DNA from: Kitasatospora purpeofusca
GTDB lineage: Bacteria; Actinomycetota; Actinomycetes; Streptomycetales; Streptomycetaceae
Length of the DNA stretch: 64,000 nucleotides
NCBI RefSeq assembly: GCF_000718025.1
Contig: NZ_JODS01000022.1
Coordinates: forward strand, 1-64,000
Direction: 5' to 3'
Of the stretch, positions 35,491 through 46,700 are shown piece after piece. Within the stretch, counting starts at the first letter, position 1. Every line of letters begins with the position of its first letter. The position numbers were made by a program, and so were the translations under genes. The notes beneath the pieces are model-generated. The model made no database searches. It saw nothing but the letters and a program-made list of their open reading frames with translations, and had not been told where the DNA came from.

Positions 35491-35811
35491 GTGCTCTCCA
35501 CATCATCCGGGTGCGGGACCCGGCCGGGGAACGGAGCGCCGGCCGGACTGGTACGGGACGGGTGGTGCAGGAGTGAAGCTAACCTGCCGCCTCGCGAACC
35601 GGCAATGACCTTGCACGAACTCTCCGGAGGCGGCGCGCTTCGGGTCCCCGTACAACCGACCCGCGACTGAGACCACTGGCGATGGGCTGCGGATTCATAG
35701 AACGCCCTGTCATTTGCGCAGCTCTCGGGCCCAGCCGCCGCAGGCCGCACCATCCGGATGACCTCTCGGCCACTGCCGGAAGGCCATACATCCCGCAGCG
35801 ATTGAAGCCAA
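35491..35811. other. intergenic region, nothing recognised
   Basis: 320 bp between the protease start and the GH1 stop. Short frames lack ribosome sites. It should contain the protease promoter, but no clear -35/-10 pair or hairpin terminator was identified. Confidence 0.4.
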
Positions 35812-37149
35812 CTACCTTGGCAGCCGCGCCCGGTGGGCGGCAACCAGGTCGCGGTACCAGGCGTAGGAGGCGCGAGGGGTGCGCTGCTGGGTGTCGAAGT
35901 CGACGTGGACGAGGCCGAAGCGTTGGTGGTAGCCCTCGGCCCATTCGAAGTTGTCGAGGAGGGACCAGGTGTAGTAGCCGCGGACGTCGACGCCTTCCGC
36001 TGCGGCGGTGGCGAGGGCGTCGAGGTGGGTGGAGAGGTAGGAGATGCGGGTGGGGTCGTCGAGGCCCTCGGGGGTGGAGCAGCCGTTCTCGGTGATGGTG
36101 ATCGGTGGGAGGGCCGTGCCGTAGCGGTCGTGGAGGGATACGAGGAGTGCGCGCAGGCCGTCGGGGACGATCGGCCAGCCGAAGGCGGTGTGGGGGACCT
36201 CGGGGATCTCGGCGAAGGTGAAGGGGAGGCTCGGGTCGGTGGGGGCGGCGATGCGGGTGGGGTTGTAGTAGTTGACGCCGAGGCCGGTGAGGGGGGTGGC
36301 GGTGATGAGGTCGAGGTCGCCGGGGCGGACGGCGCCGTGGAGGTCGGGGCCGGTGCCGAAGGCGGTGAGGTCGGGGTAGCGGCCGAGGAGGAGCGGGTCG
36401 GTGAACAGGCGGTTGTGGAGGGTGTCGTAGGCGTCGGCGGCGGCGAGGTCGGCGGGCGAGGGGGAGGCCGGTTCGACCGGGGTGAGGTTGTTGGAGATCA
36501 GGACGTCGAGGCCGCGCTCGTGGAGGAGGGTGGCGGCCAGGCCGTGGGCGAGGAGTTGGTGGTGGGCGACCGGGAGGGCGTCGAGCATCAGGGCGCGGCC
36601 GGGGGCGTGGATGCCGAGGGCGTAGCCGTAGACCATGTGCACGAAGGGCTCGTTGAGGGTGATCCAGGCGGGGACGCGGTCGCCGAGGCGGTCGGCGACG
36701 AGGGCGGTGTAGTCGGCGAAGCGGTGGGCGGTGTCGCGGTTCAGCCAGCCGCCGCGGTCTTCGAGGGCCTGCGGGAGGTCCCAGTGGAAGAGGGTCGGGA
36801 GCGGGGTGATGCCGGCTTCGAGGAGGGCGTCGACCAGCCGGTCGTAGAAGGCGAGTCCGGCGGGGTTGGCGGGCCCCGCGCCGGTGGGCTGGATCCGGGG
36901 CCAGGCGATGGAGAAGCGGTAGCCGTCCAGCCCGAGGCCGCGCATCAGCTCGATGTCCTCGGGATACCGGTGGTAGTGGTCGCAGGCCACCGCACCCGTG
37001 TGCCCGTCGCGGACGGTGCCGGGGCGGGCGGTGAAGGTGTCCCAGATCGAGGGGCCGCGGCCGTCCTCGTTCACCGCCCCCTCGATCTGGTGGGCGGCGG
37101 TGGCGACACCCCAGCGGAAACCGGTGGGCAGGTCGAAGCGGTCCGGCAT
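35812..37149 (-). CDS. GH1 beta-glucosidase
   Basis: Predicted 445-aa cytosolic beta-glycosidase. It opens with FDLPTGFRWGVATAAHQIEG, the GH1 N-terminal signature. WITLNEPFVHMVYGY carries the acid/base Glu in NEP, and ITITENGCSTPEG carries the nucleophile Glu in TENG. YTWSLLDNFEWAEGYHQRFG is the conserved C-terminal substrate-site block. The length is normal. ATG at 37149 follows GGGAGG at good distance; no signal peptide, so it cleaves imported cellobiose or similar sugars. No transporter lies next to it. Two decayed copies of its 3' end occur at 18168 and 27944. Confidence 0.94.
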   Translation of the reverse strand: MPDRFDLPTGFRWGVATAAHQIEGAVNEDGRGPSIWDTFTARPGTVRDGHTGAVACDHYHRYPEDIELMRGLGLDGYRFSIAWPRIQPTGAGPANPAGLAFYDRLVDALLEAGITPLPTLFHWDLPQALEDRGGWLNRDTAHRFADYTALVADRLGDRVPAWITLNEPFVHMVYGYALGIHAPGRALMLDALPVAHHQLLAHGLAATLLHERGLDVLISNNLTPVEPASPSPADLAAADAYDTLHNRLFTDPLLLGRYPDLTAFGTGPDLHGAVRPGDLDLITATPLTGLGVNYYNPTRIAAPTDPSLPFTFAEIPEVPHTAFGWPIVPDGLRALLVSLHDRYGTALPPITITENGCSTPEGLDDPTRISYLSTHLDALATAAAEGVDVRGYYTWSLLDNFEWAEGYHQRFGLVHVDFDTQQRTPRASYAWYRDLVAAHRARLPR

Positions 37150-37364
37150 GGCAGCCTCCCGGATGGAAATATGAGGACTGCTCATGTTACTGGCGCTTCG
37201 CCGGGACGCCAGGGGGACGACGGCCCCGGGCGGCCGCCCGGATTCGACGTGGGTCGAAGGGTGTTGGTCGGGCGTGGCGGGACTGCTGAGACTGGGCGTG
37301 CCGGCCCGGCCCCGGGCCCACCGATCGCCACAAGCGGCACGCCGCACGTCATCGAGGAGTTCCC

Positions 37365-37685
37365 ATGATCCGTACGTCCATGGTCCGGCTACGCGTCACC
37401 GCCGTCGCCCTCGCCGCCTCGGCCTGCCTGCTCGGGGGCGCGGCCTCCGCCCAGGCCGCGACGACCGGTGCGGGCCGGGCGGTCGCCGCGACCGAGACGG
37501 CGAAGTTCACCGGCAGCGGGACCGGGGGCACGATGGGGTCGGCCATCGAGAGTGCGACCAATGTCGCCCTCTCCTACGCCCAGGCGGCCGGGTGGCAGCG
37601 CAGCCAGTGCTACCGGCTCGCCTCGGACGTGCGGCAGTCCGGCGGCTGGTTCACCGCGGTGTCCCAGGTGTTCTGCCAGCGCTGA
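37365..37685 (+). CDS. small secreted protein
   Basis: Predicted 106-aa exported protein. The signal peptide (VTAVALAASACLLGGAASAQA) ends near residue 31. The mature part is Gly, Thr and Ser rich and has two Cys residues (SQCYRLA and VFCQR) that could form a disulfide. ATG at 37365 follows GAGGAG. The gene is divergent from the GH1 gene with about 215 bp between. No family name; it resembles small secreted proteins common in Streptomyces. Confidence 0.75.
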   Translation: MIRTSMVRLRVTAVALAASACLLGGAASAQAATTGAGRAVAATETAKFTGSGTGGTMGSAIESATNVALSYAQAAGWQRSQCYRLASDVRQSGGWFTAVSQVFCQR

Positions 37686-37713
37686 CCCGGCTGCGGGCCG
37701 CGCCGCCCGGTGG

Positions 37714-38076
37714 TCAGGCCGTAATGTCAACCGCAATGTCCGGGAGGTCGCGGCCGGCCACCGAGCGGAGGTGCTCCTCGAAGAAGCGGCGCGGGTCCCC
37801 GCCCATCCGGGTGAGCATCACCAGGGCGGACAGCGCCACGTCGCAGGCCTCCCTGCGCACGTCGTCCCAGTCGTGCGAGAAGCCCTTCCTCGGGTTGACG
37901 CCGAGGGCTCCGATCACGGCCTCCGCGACCTCCCCGGCCTCCTCCTGGAGCTTGAGGGCCTGCAGCGTCCAGCGCTGCTCGTCGGTGCGGTCGGAGTGCG
38001 CGTCCAACCGGTGCGCAAGGGCGTTGACGATGTCCCAGCTGTCGTTGGTGTCGTTGACGTCGTTGGTGTCGTTCAT
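37714..38076 (-). CDS. MazG-like nucleotide pyrophosphohydrolase
   Basis: Predicted 120-aa all-alpha NTP pyrophosphohydrolase-type protein. ALKLQEEAGEVAEAVIGAL (residues about 40-58) is the E-x-x-E motif helix, and ACDVALSALVMLTRMGGD the second metal-binding helix with an Asp. The N-terminus begins MNDTNDVNDTNDSWD, a short repeat. The family hydrolyses non-canonical or excess (d)NTPs. Its substrate here is unknown. It lies just upstream of the 3' end of the beta-helix/AAA gene on the same strand, separated by 47 bp, but the gene order puts it downstream in transcription, so it could be the last gene of that operon. Confidence 0.8.
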   Translation of the reverse strand: MNDTNDVNDTNDSWDIVNALAHRLDAHSDRTDEQRWTLQALKLQEEAGEVAEAVIGALGVNPRKGFSHDWDDVRREACDVALSALVMLTRMGGDPRRFFEEHLRSVAGRDLPDIAVDITA

Positions 38077-38123
38077 GAGTCAGGATCCTGGCCCGCGCCG
38101 GGGGGAGGGATCAACCCCGCCGG

Positions 38124-40718
38124 TCAGCCGAGGACGGGGGCGGGAAGGTCCGCGGGTTCGAGCGTGGAGAGCTGGTCGGGGGTGGGGGTGACGGCCTCGG
38201 CCATCCGCTGGGCCTGGCGTTCGGTCATCTCCTGGAAGGTCTGGCGGGCCGAGCGGCCGTTGCCGAAGCCGGCGCCGCGCGGGAGCGTCTCGAAGTGGTG
38301 CAGCAGCCGCAGGCGCGCCGGACCGGTCAGCTCGTAGCGGTGCTCGCGCGCCTGGTGCTCGACGATGGCCACCAGGTCGGCGGCGGAGTAGTCCTCGAAG
38401 AGCAGGGTGCGGGTGAAGCGGGAGGAGAGGCCGGGGTTGGAGCCGACGAAGCGGGCCATGTCGGCCGGGTAGCCGGCGGCGATCACCACGACGTCGTCGC
38501 GGTGGTCCTCCATCAGCTTGACCAGGGTCGCCACCGCCTCCAGACCGAAGTCGTGGCCGCCGGACTCGGGGACCAGCGAGTATGCCTCGTCGATGAACAG
38601 GACGCCGCCGAGCGCCCGGTTGAAGGCGGCCGCCGTGCGCGGGCCGGTGTGGCCGACGTACTCGCCGACCAGCGCGCTGCGGTCGACCTCGACCAGGTGG
38701 CCGCGGCGCAGCAGGCCGAGGGCCTTGAGCAGGCGGCCGTAGAGGCGGGCGACGGTGGTCTTGCCGGTGCCGGGGTTGCCGGCGAAGACGAGGTGGCGGC
38801 TGAGCGGCGGCGCGGGCAGGCCGGCCTCCTCGCGCAGCCGGACGGCCTGCATCAGCTTCACCATCGACTGGACGTCGTGCTTGACCCGGTCCAGGCCGAC
38901 CAGGGTGGCGAGTTCGGCCAGCAGGTCGTCCAGGTGCTCCTCCTCGGGCTCCGCCGTGGGGAGTTCGGCGGGCGCCGAGGCGGGCGGGAGGGGGACGGCC
39001 GGCACGGCAGGTGTGCCGGGCAGAACGGGTGCGCCGGGCAGGACGGGCGCGGCGGGCGCGGCGGGCGGCTGGAGTGCCCCGACGAAGGCCAGCGGCACGC
39101 CGTCGACGTCGCACTGCTCCAGGACGGGGGCCGCCGACCCGTCGCCGCCGAACGCGGCCGGGCAGTCCAGTACCCGGCAGCGGCGCAGCCTCGGCGCGGC
39201 GCCGGCCGCCAGGTGCAGGGCGGGCAGCCTGGTCCCGACCAGGTCGCAGGAGGTCAGCAGGCCGCCCGCGCCCTCGGCGAAGTACACGCCGTTGCGGCCG
39301 GTGCCGTCGATCCGCAGGCCAGTGATCACCGGGCGGGCGCCGGTCCAGACGACGACGCCGGAGCCGCTGCCGCCCTCGACCGAGCCGCCCTCCACGGTGG
39401 CCTCGGAGCCGGAGTCGAGCAGGAGTCCGGCGGCGCCGGAGCCGGTGACCCGGTTGCCGGTCAGCACGGCGCGGCCGCCCGCGGAGACCTCCAGGCCGGC
39501 CCGGGCGGCTCCGACGACCGTGCTGCGGTCGATCCGGGTGCCGGCCGGGGAGGCGACGGCGACGCCGGTGTGCGCGGTGTCGATCCGGCAGCCGGTGACG
39601 GTGGCCCGGGCCTCGTCGGTGACGGCGACGCCGGTCAGGGCGATCTCGCCGACGGTGCTGTCGGTGAGGCCCAGCACCGCCGAGCCCGCCACGTGGAAGC
39701 CGTGCTCGGCGCCCCGGCGGACCCGGCAGTCGGTGAACGCGGCCTCGGCCCGGTCGGAGATGTGGACCGCGCTGAACCCGCAGTCCTCCAGCCGGCAGTC
39801 GGTGAGCCGGGCGCGCGCCGTGCCGGTGGCGAGCAGCCCGTTGGCGCCCGGGGCGGTGACGGTGCAGCCGTCGGCGGTCAGCCGGGCCGAGTCCTGGAGC
39901 ACCAGGGCGCTGGCGGCGGGGCGCAGCACCCGGGTGTCGGTCAGGTCGGCGTGGGAGTCGCCGCCGAGGTGGAGGCCGGCGGTCCCGGGCGTCTCGATCC
40001 GGGTGGTGGTGACCAGGGCGTGGGCGGTGTCCTCCAGCAGCAGCCCGGCGCGGCCGGGCGAGGTCAGCCGGGACTCGGTCATCCGCAGCCGGGACCTGCC
40101 GCGCAGCCGGATGCCCGAGCCGGTGGTGGATTCCAGGCGCAGGCCGGTGACGTCCAGCCGGGCGGTGCCGGCGAGCACCGCGCCCACCCCGTCGATGTCG
40201 GTGACGGTGGTGGACTCGATCCGGACCCGGGCGCCGCCGGACAGGCGCAGGGCGGCGTGCCGGGCGCCGGTCAGGCGGCAGTCGCGCAGCAGGACGGCGG
40301 AGGTCCCCTCCTCGCCCTCGCGGAAGTCCCCCGGTTCGGCGCCCTCCGGCCCGCGGACCTCGATCCGGCCGCCGGTGACGGTGCAGCGGTCGAGGACGAG
40401 GCCGGCCCCGGCGGTGACGGTGACGGCCGGGTCCCCGGGGTCGGCGCCCTCCAGGTCGAGGCCCCGGAGCAGGCAGTCGGGGCCGAGGACGCGGAGCGCC
40501 GGGGCGCCGCCCGGCGGGGCGGCGAGCACCACCGTCCCGGGGCCCTGCTCGGCGACCAGGACGACCCGGCGGGCCAGTTCCAGCGACTCCTGATAGCGGC
40601 CGGGCGCGACGACCACGGTGTCGCCGGGCTGCGCGGCCTTCAGGGCGTCGGCGACGAGGCGGTGGGCGCCGCGGCCGCGCGGGCCGACGGCGTGGGTCCG
40701 GGTGGTCCGGTGGGGCAT
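38124..40718 (-). CDS. beta-helix/AAA+ ATPase, EccA/CbbX-like
   Basis: Predicted 864-aa two-part protein. Residues about 20-530 are right-handed parallel beta-helix repeats of about 22 residues (for example LTGARHAALRLSGGARVRI and LTDCRLEDCGFSAVHISDR). A Pro/Ala linker (about 540-575) leads to a CbbX/EccA-type AAA+ domain: VFAGNPGTGKTTVARLYG near 644-661 (Walker A), GVLFIDEAYSLV near 704 (Walker B), the loop LVGEYVGHTG and the sensor region FTRTLLFEDYS. EccA ATPases of type VII systems have TPR repeats in place of this beta-helix. The start codon overlaps the stop of the giant gene (TGATG), so they are coupled. I infer that it handles the giant protein or other ESX substrates. Confidence 0.85.
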   Translation of the reverse strand: MPHRTTRTHAVGPRGRGAHRLVADALKAAQPGDTVVVAPGRYQESLELARRVVLVAEQGPGTVVLAAPPGGAPALRVLGPDCLLRGLDLEGADPGDPAVTVTAGAGLVLDRCTVTGGRIEVRGPEGAEPGDFREGEEGTSAVLLRDCRLTGARHAALRLSGGARVRIESTTVTDIDGVGAVLAGTARLDVTGLRLESTTGSGIRLRGRSRLRMTESRLTSPGRAGLLLEDTAHALVTTTRIETPGTAGLHLGGDSHADLTDTRVLRPAASALVLQDSARLTADGCTVTAPGANGLLATGTARARLTDCRLEDCGFSAVHISDRAEAAFTDCRVRRGAEHGFHVAGSAVLGLTDSTVGEIALTGVAVTDEARATVTGCRIDTAHTGVAVASPAGTRIDRSTVVGAARAGLEVSAGGRAVLTGNRVTGSGAAGLLLDSGSEATVEGGSVEGGSGSGVVVWTGARPVITGLRIDGTGRNGVYFAEGAGGLLTSCDLVGTRLPALHLAAGAAPRLRRCRVLDCPAAFGGDGSAAPVLEQCDVDGVPLAFVGALQPPAAPAAPVLPGAPVLPGTPAVPAVPLPPASAPAELPTAEPEEEHLDDLLAELATLVGLDRVKHDVQSMVKLMQAVRLREEAGLPAPPLSRHLVFAGNPGTGKTTVARLYGRLLKALGLLRRGHLVEVDRSALVGEYVGHTGPRTAAAFNRALGGVLFIDEAYSLVPESGGHDFGLEAVATLVKLMEDHRDDVVVIAAGYPADMARFVGSNPGLSSRFTRTLLFEDYSAADLVAIVEHQAREHRYELTGPARLRLLHHFETLPRGAGFGNGRSARQTFQEMTERQAQRMAEAVTPTPDQLSTLEPADLPAPVLG

Positions 40719-43700
40719 CAGGGCTGCTGTCCTTGCTTCGTTACGGGGGCGGGCGCGGGGGCGGGCAGGGGCGCCCGGTACCAGGCGGGGTCGATGCTCG
40801 CCCGGTAGGCGTTGGTCAGCCAGAGCGAGGTGACCGTCTTCTCGAAGATCTTGAACGGGAGCTGGAGCCAGAACTCGGCGAAGCCCTGGCGGTGGAAGAG
40901 GCGGCTGCCGCCGCCGGCGATGATCGCGTTCTTGGCGAGCGCCGCGCTGCTCGCGGTGGTGAGGCCGGCCAGGCCGGCGATGCCGCCGTCCAGGAAGGCG
41001 TCCATGCCGCTGAGCACATGGGTCTTGCCGTCGGCGCCGGTGACGCCCCAGACGGAGGCGTTCATCGCGCCGTTGACCCAGCCGACGACGCCGCCGAGCG
41101 CCGCGTTGTAGAAGAAGTCGTAGGTACCGCCGCGCCAGCGGGTCGGGGTCTCGTTGCCCGCCCACTCGTTGGCCCAGTGCTTGTCGTGGTTGTTGGGGTG
41201 GCGCAGCTCGTGCTTGCCGCCGTCGACGTTGCCGAGCACCGACTTGGGGCCGCCGACCGCGCTGCCGCGCAGTTCGTGCATGCCGGTGGAGACGAGGCTC
41301 TTGACGCCCGCCCCGACCGCCGCGTTGGCGAAGGACTTGAGCACGTCCTTGCCGGTGAAGGGCTTGTTGTTGGCGGCGGCGACGATGCCGTTGACGGCCA
41401 GGTTGGCGCCGAACTCCAGGACGAACTCCTGGCCGAACTCCAGCGCGACCTTCTTCGCCAGCACCTTCCAGTACGGCTGGTAGAGGGCCTCGCCGAGCGG
41501 GACGACGCCGTTGTGCGCGGCCGGCAGTCCGGGGACGCCGGCGAGGGCGTTCTGCATCCGCGGCACCCGCACCTCGACCGAGTCGCCCCAGGGCAGCCGG
41601 TTGGCCTCGCGGACCCGTCGGCCGAAGCCGCGGATCTCGGTGAGCGGGCCGCGGAAGTCGTACTCGTTGCCGGTGACCCGCAGGTTGCCGCCGGGCCCGG
41701 TCTCCCAGACCAGGCCGCTGTCGGTGCGCTGGGCGATGATCCGCTGGTGCTGGTCGTAGCGGCGCCACTGGCCGCGCCAGGCGTCCTTCTCCAGGAAGGT
41801 GCCGTCGCCGAGCGGCTTGCGCTCCCGGACCACCGAGCCGTGGTCGAACTCCTTCCAACTCCCGGCCGGGTGCGGGGCGTTGCCGCCGGGCACGTACTGG
41901 CGCACCCGCAGCGGGCCCTCGCCGAGCGCGAGGTGCGGGGGGACCTCGCGCAGGGTGAGGGCGGGGCCGCCGGCGGCCGGACGGAACTCGTCGCGGAAGT
42001 GCCGGGTGCGGGCCGTCCAGTCGTCCTGCCAGGCCCGGGTGTCGGCGTTCCACCAGCGGCGCACCTGCTGCCCGGCGCCGAAGTCGACGGCCGTGCCGTT
42101 CGCCTCGTACTTGGCGGTGTGCCAGTGCTGCCCGCCGCCGGGCGGGGCCGCGCCCCGCCAGGAGTCGACCCAGCGGCCGCCGTCCAGCATGTTGCGCTCG
42201 CGGAGCAGGGCGCCGCCCGCGTCGAAGTCCCGGAAGGAGTCGTCCCAGGGCAGCCGGGGGTCGTCGGAGCCGCGGAAGGACTCGCGGCGGCCGGTGGTGC
42301 GGTTGCCGAGGTGGTCGGTGGCGGTCCAGGTCCACCGCCCGGAGTCGGGGCGGCCGGTGCCGGTGACCTCGATCCGGTTGCCCTGGGGGTCCTGCCAGAT
42401 GTCGTGGCTGCCGGTCAGGTTGCCGTGCGCGTCCCGCTGGACCCAGGCGTGGGTGCCCCGGCCCTGGACGTTGCCGGTCGCCGGGTCCACCTGGGGCGGC
42501 ACCCGGTACTCGCGGACCGAGCCGTCCGCGAAGCCCTCCCGGGCGACCTGCCAGTTGGCGCCGCCGTCCGGGCTGAACCGGTCCTGCCACACGGGGTGGT
42601 CGCGGCCGGCCCCGGCGGGCGGGACCAGCTCGGCCCGGTAGCCGCGGCGGCCGGGCTCCTCCCAGGGCAGGTGCGCCGGGTTGGTGGGCGGGTGCGCGGG
42701 CGGGTTGGCGTGGTCGCCGACCTTGAGCGTGGTGCCGCCGTGCAGCTTCCCGGTGGAGCGGACGAAGCGGCCGTCGGCGCCGAGGTCGACCGCCGCGCCG
42801 TCCATGCCGACGTAGCGGACGCCGCCGCCGGGGTTGACTCCGCCCGCCTTGTCCCACAGGAAGACCTGGTAGCGGGTGTCGTCCGCGAGGTGCGCGGCGA
42901 CGCCCTGCGGCCCGCCGGCGCCCACCAGGTGCCGGCGCACCCATACCGGCGGACGTTGCTCGGACCAGCGGCTGGTGGTCAGCACGGCGTTGTCGGTGGC
43001 GAGGACCTCGCGCTTGCCGACCTCCTTGCCGTGCGGGGAGTGCCGCTCCCAGGTCTGCCGCACGCCGCCGCCCTGCCAGGTGTGCTCCAGGAACTGGCCG
43101 GCCTTGCCCGGGCCGTGGCCCATCCCCCACTGCTTCTGGACCAGGGTGCCGTCGGCCAGCCGGTCGGTCCAGCCGGCGTCCCGGTGCTGGGTGCGCGGGC
43201 CGTGGGCGAGTTCCTGGCCGGCGCCGTCGAAGCGGTGCCAGGTCCAGCTGCGGTCGGCGTTGCGGACGGCGAAGGTGTGGCCGGTGACGCCGCCGGTCTT
43301 CTGCAGCCCGTCCCGGTACTCGTGCACGGGGTTGCCGCGGTGGTCGAGGTCCCGCCAGCCGAAGCCGGAGGTGTCGTAGCGCCGGGTGCCGTGCGCGCCG
43401 AGGCCGCCGGCGGCGTCCCACTGCGTCCAGACCGTGCGGCGGTCGAGGTCGCCGAACAGCAGGGTGTCGGTGCGGCGGAAGGAGTCCAGCAGGCCGCCGC
43501 CGGGCAGCACCCGGCGTTCGAACACCTCGACGGGCGTGTAGGTGGAGGAGATCAGCCGGATCCGGTTGCCGCCGCCGAGGGTCTCCACCCGGCCGTGGTG
43601 GAAGGCGCCGGTGCCGGCGGGCGGCGGGGCGGCGGCCGCCGGGTGCGGCTGCCTGCTCCAGGTCGCGCCGGCCGCCGGGGTGTGGTCGACGACGTACTGG

Positions 43701-46700
43701 TGGTCGGTGCGCCGCCCGCCGTCGACGACGTTGAAGCCCTGCTGGGTGATCCGTCCGTCCCCCGGCGCGTGGGCGGTGAACTCGCCGTGCCGCGGGCCGT
43801 TCGGCCGGTCGACGGAGACCTGGAGGCCGCCGTCGGCGCGGACGGTGACGGTCCGTTCGGGGACCCGAAGGCCGGCCGCGTCCTCCAGGTGGCCCGGGAG
43901 CGCGGCGCCGCCGGGGCCGGGCGGCGGCAGGACGGCGAAGGTCCGGTCCGGATTGCCGTCGGGGCCGCGCAGCGCGGTGCCGGTCTCCAGCCGGCCGCCG
44001 TCGGCGCCGTAGCGGACGAAGCCGTTGTCGGCGGCCGCGTCGGTGACCTGGAAGCCGCCTCCCGGCCGGTCGGCGGCGGTGAGGTTCGGCACCGGCGTGC
44101 CGGTGGCGTCCAGGACCTCCAGGGTGCGCGGGCCGCCGGGCGGGGTGTGGACCACCACCCACTGGTCGAGCGCGCCGCCGCCCGGCGCGTGCAGCCGGGC
44201 GGCGTCGTCGGTGAGGCGTCCGGCGTCGTCGAAGACCCGGTAGGAGCCGCCCGGCGCGGTGACCCGCAGACCGGCGCCGTCGGCGGTGACCACCCGGGTG
44301 GCGTCCGGCTGGAAGGCGGCGTCCAGCCAGGCCGGCTGCCCGGCGGGCGCCGGGTGGCCGGGCGCGGGCACCGGTCGCTCCAGGTGGCCCACCACGGTGC
44401 CGTTGCCGTTGAGCAGTTGCCGACCGCCGGCGGTCGGCGTGCCGTCGGCGGCGAACCGCTCGTACGGGACGCCGCCGCCCGGGACGGCGGGCGCGCCCTC
44501 GATCCGGAACCCGCCGCCGGGGTGCGCCACCACGCGCTCGGGCAGCACGGCCCCGGCCGCGTCGGTGAGCGCGTGCCCGCCGCCGCCCTGCGGGACGACG
44601 AAGCGGCCGCCGCGCACCCCGGCACCGTCGGCCAGCGCGACCCCGCTCTCCACGACGGCGCCCTGGGCCGTGTACCGCGTCGACACACCGGACACCGGGT
44701 CCGTGACCCGCCAGCCACCGCCGGCCAGGCCCTCGCCGGACAGACCTGTCGGTCCGCCCGTCACGTCGGTCACCCGCGGCGGGTTGCCCTCCAGGAACCG
44801 GGCACCGCGCACCCCGGCACCGTCGGCCAGCGCGACCCCGCTCTCCACGACGGCGCCCTGGGCCGTGTACCGCGTGGACACCCCCGACACCGGATCGGTG
44901 ACGCGCCAGCCACCGCCGGCCAGGCCCTCGCCCGACAGACCCGGCACCGCCGCACCCGTCGTGTCGGTCACCCGCGACGGCGCTCCCTCCAGGAACCGCG
45001 CACCTCGCACCCCCGCCCCGTCCGCCAGCGCCACACCGTGCTCGACGACGGCGCCCTGCGCCGTGTACCGCGTCGACACCCCCGACGCCGCGTCCGTGAC
45101 GCGCCAGCCGCCGCCCGCCAGGCCCTCGCCCGACAGACCCGGCACCGCCGCACCCGACACGTCCGTCACCCGCGGCGGGTTCCCCTCCAGGAACCGCGCA
45201 CCTCGCACCCCCGCCCCGTCCGCCAGCGCCACACCGCGCTCCACCTGGAGACCGTCCGCGCCGAAGCGCACCGAGCCGCCCGACACCGCGTCCGTGACCC
45301 GGACCCCGCCGCCCGCGACGCCCACCGCCGTGGAACCCGGCAGCACCGCCCCCGCCACGTCCGTCACCACGAACCCGCCGCCCTGCCGGGTCGCGAAGCG
45401 GTGGCCGCGCAGGCCCGCGGCATCGCCCAGGGCCAGGCCCTCGGCGCGGAAGGCCCCGCCGTGGTCGAACAGCGCCGAGCGGCCGGTGGCCGGGTCGGTG
45501 ACCCGCAGGCCGGCGCCGCCGGGCAGTTCGGTGAGGGTGTGGCCGCCGCCGGACAGCGAGCGGGTGACCGTCCCGTTGTCGTGCCCGAGCAGCAGGACCG
45601 GGCCGAACGGCGTGCCGTCGCCGCGGAGCAGCGGACGGCCCTCCTCGACCAGCCCGCCGGCGTGGTCGAAGCCCCGGTGGCCGCCGGTGGCGGGGTCGCG
45701 CAGGTCGAAGCCGCCGCCGGGACGCGGGGCGGCCTGGAGGCCGGTCGCGCCGTTGGGGTCGAGCACCCGGTGGGTGGCCGCGCCCTGGGCATCGAAGTCG
45801 GTGTGCACCCGGAGGCCGGCCGGGGTGCCGTCGAGGCCGGTGAGCGGCAGGTCCTCGGCGACCAGGCGGCCGTTGCCGTCGTACGAGTGGGTGGTGCCGA
45901 GCCGGGTGTCGTGCAGGTCGAAGCCGCCGCCGGGACGGGGCGTCGGCTGCAGCATCGGGTCGGGCACGTGGTGGGAGTCGAGCACCCGGTGGACGGTCCC
46001 GTTCGGGGTGACGGTGGACTCGACCCGCAGGCCGTTGGGGCCCGCCGTGCCCTGGTCGGCGAGGGCGAGCACGACGGGCTGCGGCGCGGGCGGCTGCGGC
46101 TGGACGTGCTGTGCCTGGATGTGCTGTGCCTGGATGTGCTGCACCGGCGGCGGCGCCTGGACGTGCTGCGGGGGCTGGACAGCCTGGGCCGGCCCGTGCT
46201 GCGGAGCCGGGTGCGGCGCGAGCTGGGGCTGCTGGCCGACGTGCGGCGGCACCCCGCCGCCGCCGTCCGAGCCGCCGAGCAGCCGGGGGCGCTCGCGGAG
46301 GCTGTCGGCCGTCAGCGCGGCCAGGTCGCGGTCCATCCGGGCGGGGTCGATCCCCAGGCCGGTGACCCGGTCGAGGGCCGCGTCGACCTTGAGCGCGGCC
46401 GCGTCCACCGACGCCTGGGCGTGGATCACCACCGGGCTGGGCCGGGAACCGCCGCCGGGACGCGCGTGGAGGTCGGACAGCAGGCGCTCGGCCCGGCCGA
46501 GGTCGTGCCGGGCGAGGGTGAGGTCGGCCCAGGCGTCCAGCCGGGCGCCGCGGCCGGGGTCGTCGCTCGCGCCGAACAGCCCGGCCACCCGGTCGCCCTG
46601 CTCGCGCCAGAGCCGGTCCAGCTGGGCACCGGTCAGCCGCTCGGGGCCGGTCAGCCGCTCGGGACCGCCGTGTCCACCGTGTCCGCCGGTCGCGGGCACG

